Source: Blautia sp. (GTDB lineage: Bacteria; Bacillota; Clostridia; Lachnospirales; Lachnospiraceae). Taken from it: a stretch of DNA of 64,000 nt. The notes beneath the pieces are model-generated. The model was not told the origin of the DNA. It was given only the letters and a program-made list of their open reading frames with translations, and searched no databases. Made by a program: the position numbers and the translations under genes. The stretch covers positions 1 through 64,000 of the forward strand of contig JARIAQ010000014.1 in NCBI GenBank assembly GCA_029257775.1, in the 5' to 3' direction. Below are positions 1 to 10,223 of the stretch, one piece after another (positions within the stretch are counted from its first letter, which is position 1; the number at the start of each line of letters is the position of its first letter).

Positions 1-263
1 AATCTAAGAAGCTTCTGAAGTTTGTATTAGATGACGGAAGTGGCGAAGATCGTGTGATTTTAAGCGGAATTCACGATTATTATGAGCCAGAAGATTTAGT
101 TGGCAAGACATTGCTTGCAATTACAAATCTTCCACCACGTCAGATGATGGGAATTGATTCTTGTGGTATGATTATTTCTGCTACACACATTGTAGAAGGA
201 AGAGAAGGACTGAATGTTCTGATTCTTGATGACAAGATTCCGGCAGGAGCGAAATTGTACTAA
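1..263 (+). CDS. tRNA-binding (EMAP/MetRS-beta-like) domain protein, 5' truncated by window
   Basis: Open frame from the window edge (SKKLLKFVLDDGSGEDRVILSGIHDYYEPEDLVGKTLLAITNL..GMIISA..IPAGAKLY); resembles the C-terminal tRNA-binding domain of the MetG in this same window. Confidence 0.8.
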   Translation, partial: SKKLLKFVLDDGSGEDRVILSGIHDYYEPEDLVGKTLLAITNLPPRQMMGIDSCGMIISATHIVEGREGLNVLILDDKIPAGAKLY

Positions 264-296
264 AAACTTTATGATGGAATAACAATAGGTATTGTT

Positions 297-341
297 AAGG
301 GCACTTTTTGAAAGAAAAACTTTCAAGGAGTGTCCTTTTTT
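297..341 (+). terminator. Rho-independent terminator
   Basis: AAGGGCACT..TTGAAAG-aaaaa-CTTTCAA..AGTGTCCTTTTTT. Confidence 0.8.
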
Positions 342-469
342 AAATTCAAAATTGTTCATTTTATGATGTTATATATAAAAAAATATATACAAGAAACACC
401 TTGTGATATATAATTCTATTATGAGATTTTAACAAAGAAACGGAAAAATTCTTTACGAAGTACAAGAGA

Positions 470-1225
470 ATGGGGGTAGAGATGAACCAAATTAAAATAT
501 TGGAATGGAAAGGAATGTATCCCGTTAAAAAAATACTACTTGTGATGCTATGGCTAGTTGGATGCTTTTTGTCTGTAGCAGGAAGTATTGTATCTATTTC
601 AAACAAGGATGTGAAAAGTTTATTAGTTGGAATACTTTTTGGAATAGGAGTTGTAGTATTTTTTTCTAGAGTGAAAAAATATGCCTTTACAGTATACCAT
701 TGTGTTCCATGTTTGAATTTTAAATTACAAAAAGAAGAACTTGAAAAGTTACTTGAAGGAGAAGTGTTTGAAAAGATATCGAAGAAAGACGGCAATATTA
801 CGAATTGTGATATTAAATTAAGTGAACATTGGATTTGTGCAAGAGGGAAACTGATTGCTAAAAATCTTCTTATTATTGGATATCCAAGAGTAACATCTAG
901 TTTAATAGGAAGAGCAACGACTCCCATGAAATTTATTTATATGACAGGTGATATTATTAACGTAGATTTAAAAACCGATTTATCTGTAGATAAGATATCC
1001 TTATTAAGGAAATATTTTTGGAATCATCTGGGAATTGTTTCGGCTGTGGTTTTAGGGAAAGCCGAAGAAGAAGTGATCGATCTTTTTAAAAAACAATATC
1101 AGATTTTGAAAGAAGAGATGGAATTAGATGATCATGAACTTCTCATAGAAATGATAAAGGAACCAGAAAAATTTAAAAAAATGTATATGGAAATATTACC
1201 ATATCATATAAAAAAAATGGTGTAA
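470..1225 (+). CDS. hypothetical membrane protein
   Basis: 251-aa ORF with two N-terminal hydrophobic segments; no recognised family. Confidence 0.6.
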   Translation: MGVEMNQIKILEWKGMYPVKKILLVMLWLVGCFLSVAGSIVSISNKDVKSLLVGILFGIGVVVFFSRVKKYAFTVYHCVPCLNFKLQKEELEKLLEGEVFEKISKKDGNITNCDIKLSEHWICARGKLIAKNLLIIGYPRVTSSLIGRATTPMKFIYMTGDIINVDLKTDLSVDKISLLRKYFWNHLGIVSAVVLGKAEEEVIDLFKKQYQILKEEMELDDHELLIEMIKEPEKFKKMYMEILPYHIKKMV

Positions 1226-1280
1226 AAAACACAACCCATAATGGTTTGCATTTACGTGAAGAGAAAGGAATGGTATAAAT

Positions 1281-2777
1281 ATGAAAAAAAGATTACTTAT
1301 TACAGTATTGTGTGTTGTTCCTGTTACATTATCAACACCATTGCAATCAATGGCGTCAAATGATCAGACATTCATAGAAGATGCTAAAATTTCCTTTAAA
1401 GTTAATGATGAAGTAGTAAAAGAATTGCAAGTATCTACAAAAGATGTGATAACAGAGGAGTGTCTTCCAGAAGAGCCAACGAAAGAGGGAGAAGATTTTC
1501 TTGGATGGTATTGGGGGCCAAAAAAAAATCCTAAAAAATATGAAGGAGTGTTCCCACTAGATTTATCAAAGATTCCAGAAAATGTTTTGAATAGTTTAAA
1601 TGGAACAGTAGAATTTGTAGCATATTTCGGAAAAAATGTGGATGGAAATGAACTGGAAAAACCAGGTTATCGTTTGATATTTAACGAAGAATTTAATGGT
1701 AAAACTTTAGATAAGACAAAATGGGTGGATAAATATTTATCTTCGTGGAGTCAAACTTGGGAACGAACACAAGGATTTTACATGGAAGATGGAGTGATGA
1801 ATCTTCAGATTGAGGAAGATACGCAACCTTGGTGTCCAGAGTTTGATGGAAGTACAGTAATTAGTGGGTTTACTACTGGACAAAGGAATGGATTGCATAA
1901 ATGGAATCCGGAAAATCAGGTACGTAATCCACAAGATACCGAGCTTACTCATATTAATCAATATGGGTATTATGAAATGAGAGCCAAAGGACAATCAGGT
2001 TCAGCAAGACATAGTGCGTGGTGGTTAACAGGTTTTGAGGATGTTCCGGAAGAAAGTGCAGAAATTGATATTTTTGAAGTGTTAGGAAAAAATAATGGAG
2101 CAGTTCCACCAGCAGTTCATAAATGGAAGGATTCGGATTGCTTTATTCAGATGCCAATTCATGCATATAGATCAAGTAATAAAGATTTTAATAATGAGTA
2201 CCATGTATATGGTTTTGATTGGCAACAGGGAACGGGAAGGGGAAAATATCCAGACAAAATTGTATTTTATGTTGATGGCGAAAAGTATGCAGAAAAAAAT
2301 GTGAACATTCCATATCCAATGATTCAGCTTATTTCTGTTTATGAGAAACGTGAGAAAAATGCATGGACTGGTCCATGGGAGTGGATGCCATATCCAAACT
2401 CCATGGAAGTGGATTATGTTCGTGTGTATAAAAAATTACCTCAAAACGAAGAAAAGATGCCGAGTTCAGATTTAGAAATTGAAGAGATTCAAGCAGAAGA
2501 TTTAGTAATACCGGAGAATAAAATTGAATTAAAAACATATGAAGGAACTGATTATATAGAAAAAAACCTAGAGGGTACAAAATCATATGTACGTGTGAAA
2601 TGGAATGATGGCGTAGAGACACAGGAACCGGTTACGTGGGATTCCATTACGGAAGAGGACTTGGCTGCATTGAGATCAGGAAAAGCCATTACGAAAGAAG
2701 GAGTTGTGAAAATTACCTCTATTCCGGGAACCCAAAATTTTGAAACGACAACTATGCAAATTAAACCAGACAAGTAA
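1281..2777 (+). CDS. secreted glycoside hydrolase family 16 protein with C-terminal Ig-like domain
   Basis: Signal peptide MKKRLLITVLCVVPVTLSTPLQSMAS; GH16 catalytic motif EIDIFEVLG; N-terminal repeat-like region (FLGWYWGPK..) and C-terminal Big-type domain (VRVKWNDGVETQEPVTWD). Confidence 0.88.
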   Translation: MKKRLLITVLCVVPVTLSTPLQSMASNDQTFIEDAKISFKVNDEVVKELQVSTKDVITEECLPEEPTKEGEDFLGWYWGPKKNPKKYEGVFPLDLSKIPENVLNSLNGTVEFVAYFGKNVDGNELEKPGYRLIFNEEFNGKTLDKTKWVDKYLSSWSQTWERTQGFYMEDGVMNLQIEEDTQPWCPEFDGSTVISGFTTGQRNGLHKWNPENQVRNPQDTELTHINQYGYYEMRAKGQSGSARHSAWWLTGFEDVPEESAEIDIFEVLGKNNGAVPPAVHKWKDSDCFIQMPIHAYRSSNKDFNNEYHVYGFDWQQGTGRGKYPDKIVFYVDGEKYAEKNVNIPYPMIQLISVYEKREKNAWTGPWEWMPYPNSMEVDYVRVYKKLPQNEEKMPSSDLEIEEIQAEDLVIPENKIELKTYEGTDYIEKNLEGTKSYVRVKWNDGVETQEPVTWDSITEEDLAALRSGKAITKEGVVKITSIPGTQNFETTTMQIKPDK

Positions 2778-2989
2778 AATATCATTATGAGTGGGGCAAA
2801 TACAAGCGTTCTTGTCAAACAGGAATAGTAATGATGTTTATGTAGGGAAGTTTAGAAAAGTAATTCATTTTCAACAATGAATTTGTGGATTGTATAGAAC
2901 CTTCTTCCTCTATTGAAAAGCCTAGATCTTCATGTTAATATATCCCTATTAAGTTAGAAAATTGTAATTTTTTATAAGGAGAAATTAGG

Positions 2990-3616
2990 GTGATTAACAG
3001 AGAAGACATGTTGGAACTTACAAGAAGAATGACACCTTCGAGAACGTGTTTTGATAGAATTGCAGGAGCTTATATAGATCATAACGGTGAGGAAGATGAA
3101 ACTTTTAATATTCATTTTGGAAAATTATCAGATTCTGAAAAAACAGTAAATCTGGAACTTGCTAGAGCAGTTTTACTTTCAAAAACAAATGAACAATTAA
3201 AAGAATATACATTTCAAGAAAAGGTAAAAGGGAAAGACAGTATCTGGAGGCTGTTACAGGCAATTGTAGAATGTGGATTAAAGAATGATGCTTTAATGGA
3301 AGTATTATATGAACAAATTGCAGATGGATATCCAGTAGAACATGATTTTTCTATATTCGTATTTCATGGAGTTTATGATGTGCCACTGAAAGCGCAGGAT
3401 AAAGAGCGTCTGGATGAATCCGAGGAAATATATAATTTTATTGTTTGTACAGTGAGTCCTTTAAAAGGTGAATATGAACCGGATAAACCGGCATTTGGCT
3501 TTTTATATCCGGCATTTTCAGAGAGAAGTGGTGATAGGAATAAAATTAATGTTTTTCATAGGAATCCCAGTGAGCCGGAAAAAGGATTGTTATATAAATT
3601 TTTGGGAGAACGTTAA
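2990..3616 (+). CDS. DUF4317-like protein
   Basis: N-terminus MINREDMLELTRRMTPSRTCFDRIAGAYID.. recognised as DUF4317-type. Confidence 0.7.
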   Translation: MINREDMLELTRRMTPSRTCFDRIAGAYIDHNGEEDETFNIHFGKLSDSEKTVNLELARAVLLSKTNEQLKEYTFQEKVKGKDSIWRLLQAIVECGLKNDALMEVLYEQIADGYPVEHDFSIFVFHGVYDVPLKAQDKERLDESEEIYNFIVCTVSPLKGEYEPDKPAFGFLYPAFSERSGDRNKINVFHRNPSEPEKGLLYKFLGER

Positions 3617-3646
3617 TTAGATAATATTTTAAAAGGAGAGAGAAAA

Positions 3647-4159
3647 ATGGAATTTTTAGAATTAGCAAAAAAGAGATATTCATGTAGAAAATTTTCAGAT
3701 AAACCCGTAGAGAAGACACTTATTGATCAGATTATAGAATCAGCTATAGTTGCACCAACAGCTGTTAATAAACAGCCTTTTAAAATATGGGTAATGGAAT
3801 CTGAAGAAGCAAAAGAAACCATCAGACAGATTACAAGATATACGTTTGGTGCAGAAACATTTCTTGTTGTTGGATATAAAGAAGATGAAGCATGGGTAAG
3901 AAAATATGATAGCAGAAATTTTGCTGATATAGACGCTTCAATTGTAGCAACACATATGATGATGGAAATTGAGGATTTAGGTCTTGCTACTACATGGGTA
4001 GGTTATTTTGATGCTCCTAAATTAAAGGAACTTTGTCCACAGATGGCAGGATATGGACTAATTGCAATATTTCCAATTGGATATGCTGCAGAAGATGCAG
4101 AACCATCTCCTAGACATAGCGAAAGAAGGGGCAAGGAGGAGCTTGTGGAAGTTTTATAA
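3647..4159 (+). CDS. nitroreductase family protein
   Basis: MEFLELAKKRYSCRKFSDKPVEKTLIDQIIESAIVAPTAVNKQPFKIWV, typical FMN nitroreductase N-terminus; RBS aaaggagag. Confidence 0.9.
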   Translation: MEFLELAKKRYSCRKFSDKPVEKTLIDQIIESAIVAPTAVNKQPFKIWVMESEEAKETIRQITRYTFGAETFLVVGYKEDEAWVRKYDSRNFADIDASIVATHMMMEIEDLGLATTWVGYFDAPKLKELCPQMAGYGLIAIFPIGYAAEDAEPSPRHSERRGKEELVEVL

Positions 4160-4229
4160 TAGGTTGTAACAAAGTAGCTGAAGTGTTATACTAATTCCCG
4201 CGTTAAAATATATTAGGAGGATTATTTAG

Positions 4230-5171
4230 ATGAAAGTAAAAGATATATTAACGAAGGGATGGGTTGTAGCATTTTTAGCACTTATATGCTGTACTCTTTG
4301 GGGAAGTGCATTTCCATGTATTAAAATAGGATATTCTCTTTTCCATATTTCTTCCAGTGATACAGGAACACAAATATTATTTGCAGGATTAAGATTTACA
4401 TTGGCAGGTGTAATGGCAATATTTATTGGAAGTATAACCCAGAAAAAAGTGTTGGTGCCTACCAAGAAATCCATAGGTCGTATTTTGGGACTTTGTATGT
4501 TTCAGACAGTTATTCAATATTTTTTCTTTTATGTAGGACTTGCACATACCAGTGGTGTAAAGGGATCAATTATTATGGGAACCAATACGCTGATTGCAAT
4601 TTTAGCAGCCAGTCTTATTTATCGTCAGGAGGAATTGACTTCTCAGAAAATGATTGGGTGTTTAATTGGATTTGCAGGTGTAGTTCTGGCAAATTTTAGT
4701 GGAAGTGGAATTGATTTTGATTTTGCACTGAATGGGGAAGGATTCATGTTAATTTCGGCAATTTCTTATGCACTATCCTCTATTTATTTGAAAAAATATT
4801 CCAAATATGATAATCCAGTTATGTTAAGCGGATATCAGTTTTGTGTAGGTGGACTGATTCTTATGGCCATTGGCGGCATGATGGGTGGAAGATTACAGGA
4901 AGTTAGTGCACCTGCAGTTGGGATGCTTTTATATCTTGCTTTTGTATCAGCAGCAGCCTATTCTATATGGGGAATTTTATTGCAATACAATCCAGTGTCT
5001 AAAGTTACAATATACGGATTCACCAATCCAATTATAGGCGTGGTGCTTTCGGCGTTTATGCTTCATGAAGGGGAGCAAGCATTTAGTTTAAAAAATATGA
5101 TTGCACTTGCATTAGTAGCAGTTGGTATTTATATAGTAAATTTACGATATCAAAAAAGTAAAATACAGTAG
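4230..5171 (+). CDS. DMT superfamily (EamA) transporter
   Basis: About 10 hydrophobic segments; ALICCTLWGSAFPCIKIGY and C-terminal EamA-type repeat. Confidence 0.88.
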   Translation: MKVKDILTKGWVVAFLALICCTLWGSAFPCIKIGYSLFHISSSDTGTQILFAGLRFTLAGVMAIFIGSITQKKVLVPTKKSIGRILGLCMFQTVIQYFFFYVGLAHTSGVKGSIIMGTNTLIAILAASLIYRQEELTSQKMIGCLIGFAGVVLANFSGSGIDFDFALNGEGFMLISAISYALSSIYLKKYSKYDNPVMLSGYQFCVGGLILMAIGGMMGGRLQEVSAPAVGMLLYLAFVSAAAYSIWGILLQYNPVSKVTIYGFTNPIIGVVLSAFMLHEGEQAFSLKNMIALALVAVGIYIVNLRYQKSKIQ

Positions 5172-5190
5172 GTATTTGCTGTATTTTTTG
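5165..5190 (+). terminator. Rho-independent terminator of the DMT gene
   Basis: TACAG-taggtatttg-CTGTATTTTTTG. Confidence 0.6.
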
Positions 5191-5193
5191 TTA

Positions 5194-5260
5194 GAGGGAG
5201 GGATAGCACAGGGTGCTGCCCTCCCTTATTTCTGACTTTAAGTCAGAAATTTTATTTTTT
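5194..5260 (+). terminator. two further hairpins, the second followed by a T-run
   Basis: GGGAGGG..CCCTCCC and TTTCTGACTTTAAGTCAGAAATTTTATTTTTT. Confidence 0.65.
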
Positions 5261-5273
5261 TTATGAAAAATTA

Positions 5274-5301
5274 TTGACATATCAACTGTCAGTGTTAAAA
5301 T
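5274..5301 (+). promoter_or_regulatory. sigma-A-type promoter of the YhgE/Pip operon with inverted repeat
   Basis: TTGACA (5274-5279), N16, TAAAAT (5296-5301); TGACA-N7-TGTCA at 5275-5291. Confidence 0.55.
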
Positions 5302-5359
5302 ATACGAATTGCAGATAATAGGTTTATAGGAGAAGATAATCGAAAAATAAGGAGAAAGT

Positions 5360-7927
5360 ATGAAGCGGGCATTTGAAATTTTTAAAAGAGATGTAAATCG
5401 ACTATCTCATAATATGGTAGCAATGATTGTTACAATGGGAGTATGCTTAATACCATCGTTTTATGCATGGTTTAATATTGCGGCCAATTATGATCCGTAT
5501 GCAAATACTGGAAATGTGAAAATTGCGGTGACGAATGTAGATGAAGGTGTAGAAAATGAGCTAGTAGGAAATCTGAATGCGGGAAAAGAAATTGTTCAGA
5601 ATCTAAAGGAGAATAAGGATTTAGGATGGAATTTTACTGATAAAGAAAAAGCAGTAGAAGGTGTAAAATCAGGAAAATATTACGCGGCGATTGTAATACC
5701 AGAAGATTTTAGCGCTTCTTTGGTGAGTATTCTTTCTGGAGATTTAAAGCAACCTAAATTTGAGTATTATTTAAATGAAAAGAAAAATGCTATTGCACCT
5801 AAAGTGACAGATACAGGTGCTTCTACGATTCAAGATAAAGTAAATGAGGAATTTATTGCAGCAGCAGCAGGAACTGTTTCAAAAATTATGGGACAGACAG
5901 CAGAAGAAATGGGAACTCAAGTTGACAAGGCTCAAGAAAGTTTAATTGCAAAGGTACGAAAGGTAGAGAGTAACTTAGAAGAATATCGGATAGTTTTAGA
6001 CGATCTAAACCAGAGTATTGTTGGGAGTGAGGATTTAATCAATGGAACAGAGGAGACTTTAGGTTCTTTAAAAAATGCAGCTGCTTCTGGTGCAAAGGCT
6101 ATTAATGATGGAACAGATATTTTATCCTCTGTAAGGGGAAGTGTAGGGGCTCTTAGTTCCGGATTAGCAGATGGATTTACACAAGGTGCAGGAACACTGT
6201 CCAATATTAATAGTGCTGTAGGAACAGATCTGGGAAAACTAAATGAGAAAATTCAAAACGTAAATGAAAAGCTAGGTAATGCAATTACCTCTGTGCAGGA
6301 TTTAATAAAGCAAAATGAGGAAATTTTAGAGGTTCTTCGGAAGCTAGATAATCAGGTTCCAGGTCATCCACTGTCTGATATTATAGGGAAATTGGAAGCA
6401 GAGAATCAGAGACATGGAGAAATCTTAAAAAATTTACAGGCAGGAAATACCAGTATAGGAAATGCAGCGAATACTTCTGTGCAGGGATTAAACCAGATTG
6501 CTTCTGTAATTCAAGAAGGGCAAAAAGATTTACAGATATCTAAGAGTTCTTTTGAGAAAAATGTGTTGCCATCTTTGAACCAGTCGTTGGATTCTTTTGC
6601 ACAGCTTTCAGGAAAAGTTTCTGGAATCCTTAGTGGAGTAGAGCCTTCTACAGAGCAAGTGAAAAATATAACAGAAAATTTAAAAGAAACGCTGAACAAT
6701 ACAAAAACAACAATGGAAAGTACGGGAGATGCTCTTGGTGAGGTGCAGAAAAAGCTAAATACGGTTATAGCAGATTTGGGCACATTACAAAGTTCAGATA
6801 TTTATCAGAGTTTAATGGAGCTTACCAAAAAAGATGCGGAAGAAGTAGCAGAATTTATGTATTCCCCAGTACAATTGAAAACGGAAAGTTTTTATCCTAT
6901 AGAGAATTATGGTTCCGCCATGACGCCTTTTTATACAAATCTAGCAATTTGGGTAGGTGGTATTGTTTTAATTGCTATTTTTAAGATGGAAGTAGACAAA
7001 GACGAAAAAATAAAAAGTTTTACTGTAACCCAGGGTTATTTTGGACGATGGATTTTATATATAATAACGGGTTTGGTACAGGCGCTTATTATTTGTCTTG
7101 GAGACATTTATCTTTTAAAGATACAGTGCGAAAATCCTGTGGCATTTGTATTTGCAGGATTATGTGCTTCTTTTGTATATGTGAATTTGATTTACGCATT
7201 GTCTATTACTTTTAAACATATTGGAAAAGCTTTAAGTGTTCTTTTAGTAATTTTACAAATTCCAGGTTCTGCAGGTACCTATCCTATTGAAATGACACCG
7301 GCATTTTTCCAGTTTGTTCATCCACTTTTACCATTTACCTATGGAATTAATGCTATGCGAGAGGCAATTGCTGGAATTTATGGCATGCATTATTGGAAAA
7401 ATATTCTTTGTCTAGCAGTATTTTTGCCTGTTGCATTTGGAATCGGACTTCTTTTAAGACCACAGCTGTTGAATTTGAATTATTTATTTGATCAAAAGCT
7501 TGCTGAAACAGATTTGTTGATTTCTGAAGAAGAAGGTATGCGTAGAGAAAAAATTAGTTTATCCACAGCAGTAAAAATTTTGGCAGGACAAGATGAATTT
7601 CGTAAATCTTTGAACAATAAAATTGAGAAATTTCAGTCTGATTATCAGAAGAAAATACGTAGAGGATTTCTTGCAATTGTGATTATTCCGATTATTTTTC
7701 TGATATTGATGTTTAGCATTAATTCCAAGGTGATATTTTTGGTGTTATGGATAGCATCTATCCTTGTAATCGCAATTTATTTGATTGTAGTGGAGTATAT
7801 TCATGAGAGTTTACAAAGACAGCATCGTTTTAGTGAAATGTCAGATGAACTGCTTCTAAAGAAAGTAAAGGCGCAGAAAGAAGGAAAGGCGGAAGAAAAT
7901 ATAGAGAGAGGAGAAGGAGAGCAATGA
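5360..7927 (+). CDS. YhgE/Pip-type membrane protein (ABC-2-like, coiled-coil ectodomain)
   Basis: N-terminal TM plus SFYAWFNIAANYDPYANTGNVKIAVTNVDEG; long helical middle; C-terminal ABC-2-like TM region. Confidence 0.9.
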   Translation: MKRAFEIFKRDVNRLSHNMVAMIVTMGVCLIPSFYAWFNIAANYDPYANTGNVKIAVTNVDEGVENELVGNLNAGKEIVQNLKENKDLGWNFTDKEKAVEGVKSGKYYAAIVIPEDFSASLVSILSGDLKQPKFEYYLNEKKNAIAPKVTDTGASTIQDKVNEEFIAAAAGTVSKIMGQTAEEMGTQVDKAQESLIAKVRKVESNLEEYRIVLDDLNQSIVGSEDLINGTEETLGSLKNAAASGAKAINDGTDILSSVRGSVGALSSGLADGFTQGAGTLSNINSAVGTDLGKLNEKIQNVNEKLGNAITSVQDLIKQNEEILEVLRKLDNQVPGHPLSDIIGKLEAENQRHGEILKNLQAGNTSIGNAANTSVQGLNQIASVIQEGQKDLQISKSSFEKNVLPSLNQSLDSFAQLSGKVSGILSGVEPSTEQVKNITENLKETLNNTKTTMESTGDALGEVQKKLNTVIADLGTLQSSDIYQSLMELTKKDAEEVAEFMYSPVQLKTESFYPIENYGSAMTPFYTNLAIWVGGIVLIAIFKMEVDKDEKIKSFTVTQGYFGRWILYIITGLVQALIICLGDIYLLKIQCENPVAFVFAGLCASFVYVNLIYALSITFKHIGKALSVLLVILQIPGSAGTYPIEMTPAFFQFVHPLLPFTYGINAMREAIAGIYGMHYWKNILCLAVFLPVAFGIGLLLRPQLLNLNYLFDQKLAETDLLISEEEGMRREKISLSTAVKILAGQDEFRKSLNNKIEKFQSDYQKKIRRGFLAIVIIPIIFLILMFSINSKVIFLVLWIASILVIAIYLIVVEYIHESLQRQHRFSEMSDELLLKKVKAQKEGKAEENIERGEGEQ

Positions 7928-10116
7928 AAAATATATGGAAAATCTTCATAGAAGACTTAAAGAAAATGAAAAAGAATGCAATTGCTTGGATTGTTATTCT
8001 GGGACTTAGTGTTGTTCCCTCTCTTTATGCATGGTTTAATATTGCGGCCAGTTGGGATCCTTATAGTAATACCAGTAATTTGAAAGTGGCCATTGCCAAT
8101 GTGGACCAAGGTTATGAAGGAGAACTACTTCCTCTTCATATTAATTTGGGAGAACAGGTGGTTTCAGGACTGAGGAAAAATAATCAGTTGGACTGGGTAT
8201 TCACCAATGAAGAAAAAGCAGTGGAAGGGGTAAAGTCTGGGAAATATTATGCAGCAATTGTTATACCGAAAACGTTTAGCAATGATATGATGAGTCTTTT
8301 TTCAGAGGATGTAGAGCATTCTGATATTTTATATTATCTAAATGAGAAAGAAAATGCAATTGCACCTAAGGTCACAGATAAAGGTGCCGGAGCAGTTCGC
8401 AAACAGATTGCTGAATTATTTACGAAAACCATTTCTCAAGTAGGATTACAGCTCATGGATAGTTTGTCTTCTATGTTGAGCGAGGAAAATTCAGAAGAAA
8501 TAATTGGTAAGGTAAACGAAAATATTACAGAAGTTGCAGATAATCTTACTGCTGCATCAGGAATTATAAAAGCTTTTTCTAATATGGCAGATTCTACTGG
8601 AAGTACGCTAGAAGCCACAGCTTCTTTTTTAAAACAGACAGGAGATAGTGTAGATACGAATCTGTCACTTCTTACAGATACAGGGAAAAGTGTTAAAAGT
8701 TTAAGAGATGCTTTGTCTGGTACTACGGACAGTGTTAATGACGTGCTAACAGCAGGAGGGAATGTTTACCGTGCAGTATCAGCACAAGTAGATGAGACGT
8801 TTGCATCTTTATCACAGGATGCCACAACAGCAGGAAAAAGTTTAAACGGATTGGCAGATCAGGTACAAGTAATCATTGACAGATATGTTACTTTTCGAGA
8901 TAGCCTGCAGGGAATTAGTGATTCTTTACCTGAAGGTTTTCATCATATAAGGGAGCAGTTAGGTACAATTATTGGAAAATTAAATGCTTCCATTGCACAG
9001 CAGGAGGCTGTTAGAGACAAGTTAAATGAGACTGCTGATAAAATTTCTCAGTCCGTTTCTGATGCAGGCAATTATCAGAGCGAGTTAAAGGAAATAGCAA
9101 AAAAAAGTGCTCAGCAAATTCAGACTGTACAGGAAGATTATGAGAAAAATGTAAAAAATCATTTGGATCAGTTATTTGATACCCTTGGAAATACGAATAA
9201 AGATGTTTCGTTGATTTTATCAAAATTAGATGAGGGAACCCAGGGAATGGAAGATTTGTCTGGTTCTGCAGCTTCTGACTTGGGAAAATTAAAAGTTGCT
9301 TTAGATACATCAGCCTCTTTATTAGAGGAAGCTTCGAATAAAATTAATGATGTTCAGCAAAAATTATCTGAAGCAGCAGAAAACGGGAATCTTGAAACTT
9401 TAAAGGCGCTTCTGGGAAATGGACCAGATACAGTTAGCACATTTCTTGCTTCGCCAGTAAAAATGAAGACAGAGAGTATATATCCTATAAATAACTATGG
9501 TTCAGCTATGGCACCATTTTATTCTACATTGTCTATTTGGGTTGGTGGTATTATATTGGTTGCCATGATGAAAGTAACGTTATCAGAGGAAAAAAGAAAA
9601 AATCTTACAAATGTAAAGAATTATCAGATTTATTTTGGTAGATATCTATTGTTCTTTATTATGGGCTTAATTCAGAGTGGTCTAATTTGTCTGGGAGATT
9701 TATTCTTCTTAGAAATTCAATGCGAGCATCCGTTTTTATTCCTATTATCGGGATGGATTAGTAGTATTGTATATGTAAATTTAATTTATACCCTTACAGT
9801 TTCTTTTGGAGATGTAGGAAAGGCAATTTGTGTTATTTTGTTGGTCATTCAAGTGGCAGGTTCTGGTGGAACTTTCCCTATAGAGATGGCACCACCTTTC
9901 TTCCAGAAAGTATATGAGTTTTTGCCATTTACACATAGTATGGGAGCAATGCGGGAAGCCATTGCTGGTTTATATGGAAATGCTTATATAAAAGAATTGG
10001 GAATATTGGGATTGTTTTTAATCTTTTCCCTGTTTTTGGGGTTAGTACTTCGTAAGCCGGTTATTCGTTTAAATGAGTTATTTACAGAAAAGTTAGAAGA
10101 AACAAAATTAATGTAA
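7924..10116 (+). CDS. YhgE/Pip-type membrane protein, second copy
   Basis: SLYAWFNIAASWDPYSNTSNLKVAIANVDQGYEG; same architecture as upstream gene; 4-bp overlap with it. Confidence 0.9.
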   Translation: MKNIWKIFIEDLKKMKKNAIAWIVILGLSVVPSLYAWFNIAASWDPYSNTSNLKVAIANVDQGYEGELLPLHINLGEQVVSGLRKNNQLDWVFTNEEKAVEGVKSGKYYAAIVIPKTFSNDMMSLFSEDVEHSDILYYLNEKENAIAPKVTDKGAGAVRKQIAELFTKTISQVGLQLMDSLSSMLSEENSEEIIGKVNENITEVADNLTAASGIIKAFSNMADSTGSTLEATASFLKQTGDSVDTNLSLLTDTGKSVKSLRDALSGTTDSVNDVLTAGGNVYRAVSAQVDETFASLSQDATTAGKSLNGLADQVQVIIDRYVTFRDSLQGISDSLPEGFHHIREQLGTIIGKLNASIAQQEAVRDKLNETADKISQSVSDAGNYQSELKEIAKKSAQQIQTVQEDYEKNVKNHLDQLFDTLGNTNKDVSLILSKLDEGTQGMEDLSGSAASDLGKLKVALDTSASLLEEASNKINDVQQKLSEAAENGNLETLKALLGNGPDTVSTFLASPVKMKTESIYPINNYGSAMAPFYSTLSIWVGGIILVAMMKVTLSEEKRKNLTNVKNYQIYFGRYLLFFIMGLIQSGLICLGDLFFLEIQCEHPFLFLLSGWISSIVYVNLIYTLTVSFGDVGKAICVILLVIQVAGSGGTFPIEMAPPFFQKVYEFLPFTHSMGAMREAIAGLYGNAYIKELGILGLFLIFSLFLGLVLRKPVIRLNELFTEKLEETKLM

Positions 10117-10126
10117 TAGAGAGCAG

Positions 10127-10161
10127 AAAAGAGATTGTTTTGTGTAACAGTCTCTTTTTTT
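10127..10161 (+). terminator. Rho-independent terminator
   Basis: AAGAGATTGTTttgtgtAACAGTCTCTTTTTTTC. Confidence 0.75.
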
Positions 10162-10223
10162 CTTTTAAAAAAGAGATTTTCTTCTTGACTTTTTTACTCC
10201 ACGGTATTATATTATAATCAACA

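Noticed and set aside
361-927. 188-aa minus-strand ORF
   Set aside because: Overlaps the plus-strand membrane protein with its RBS and start; product looks like a hydrophobic antisense artefact
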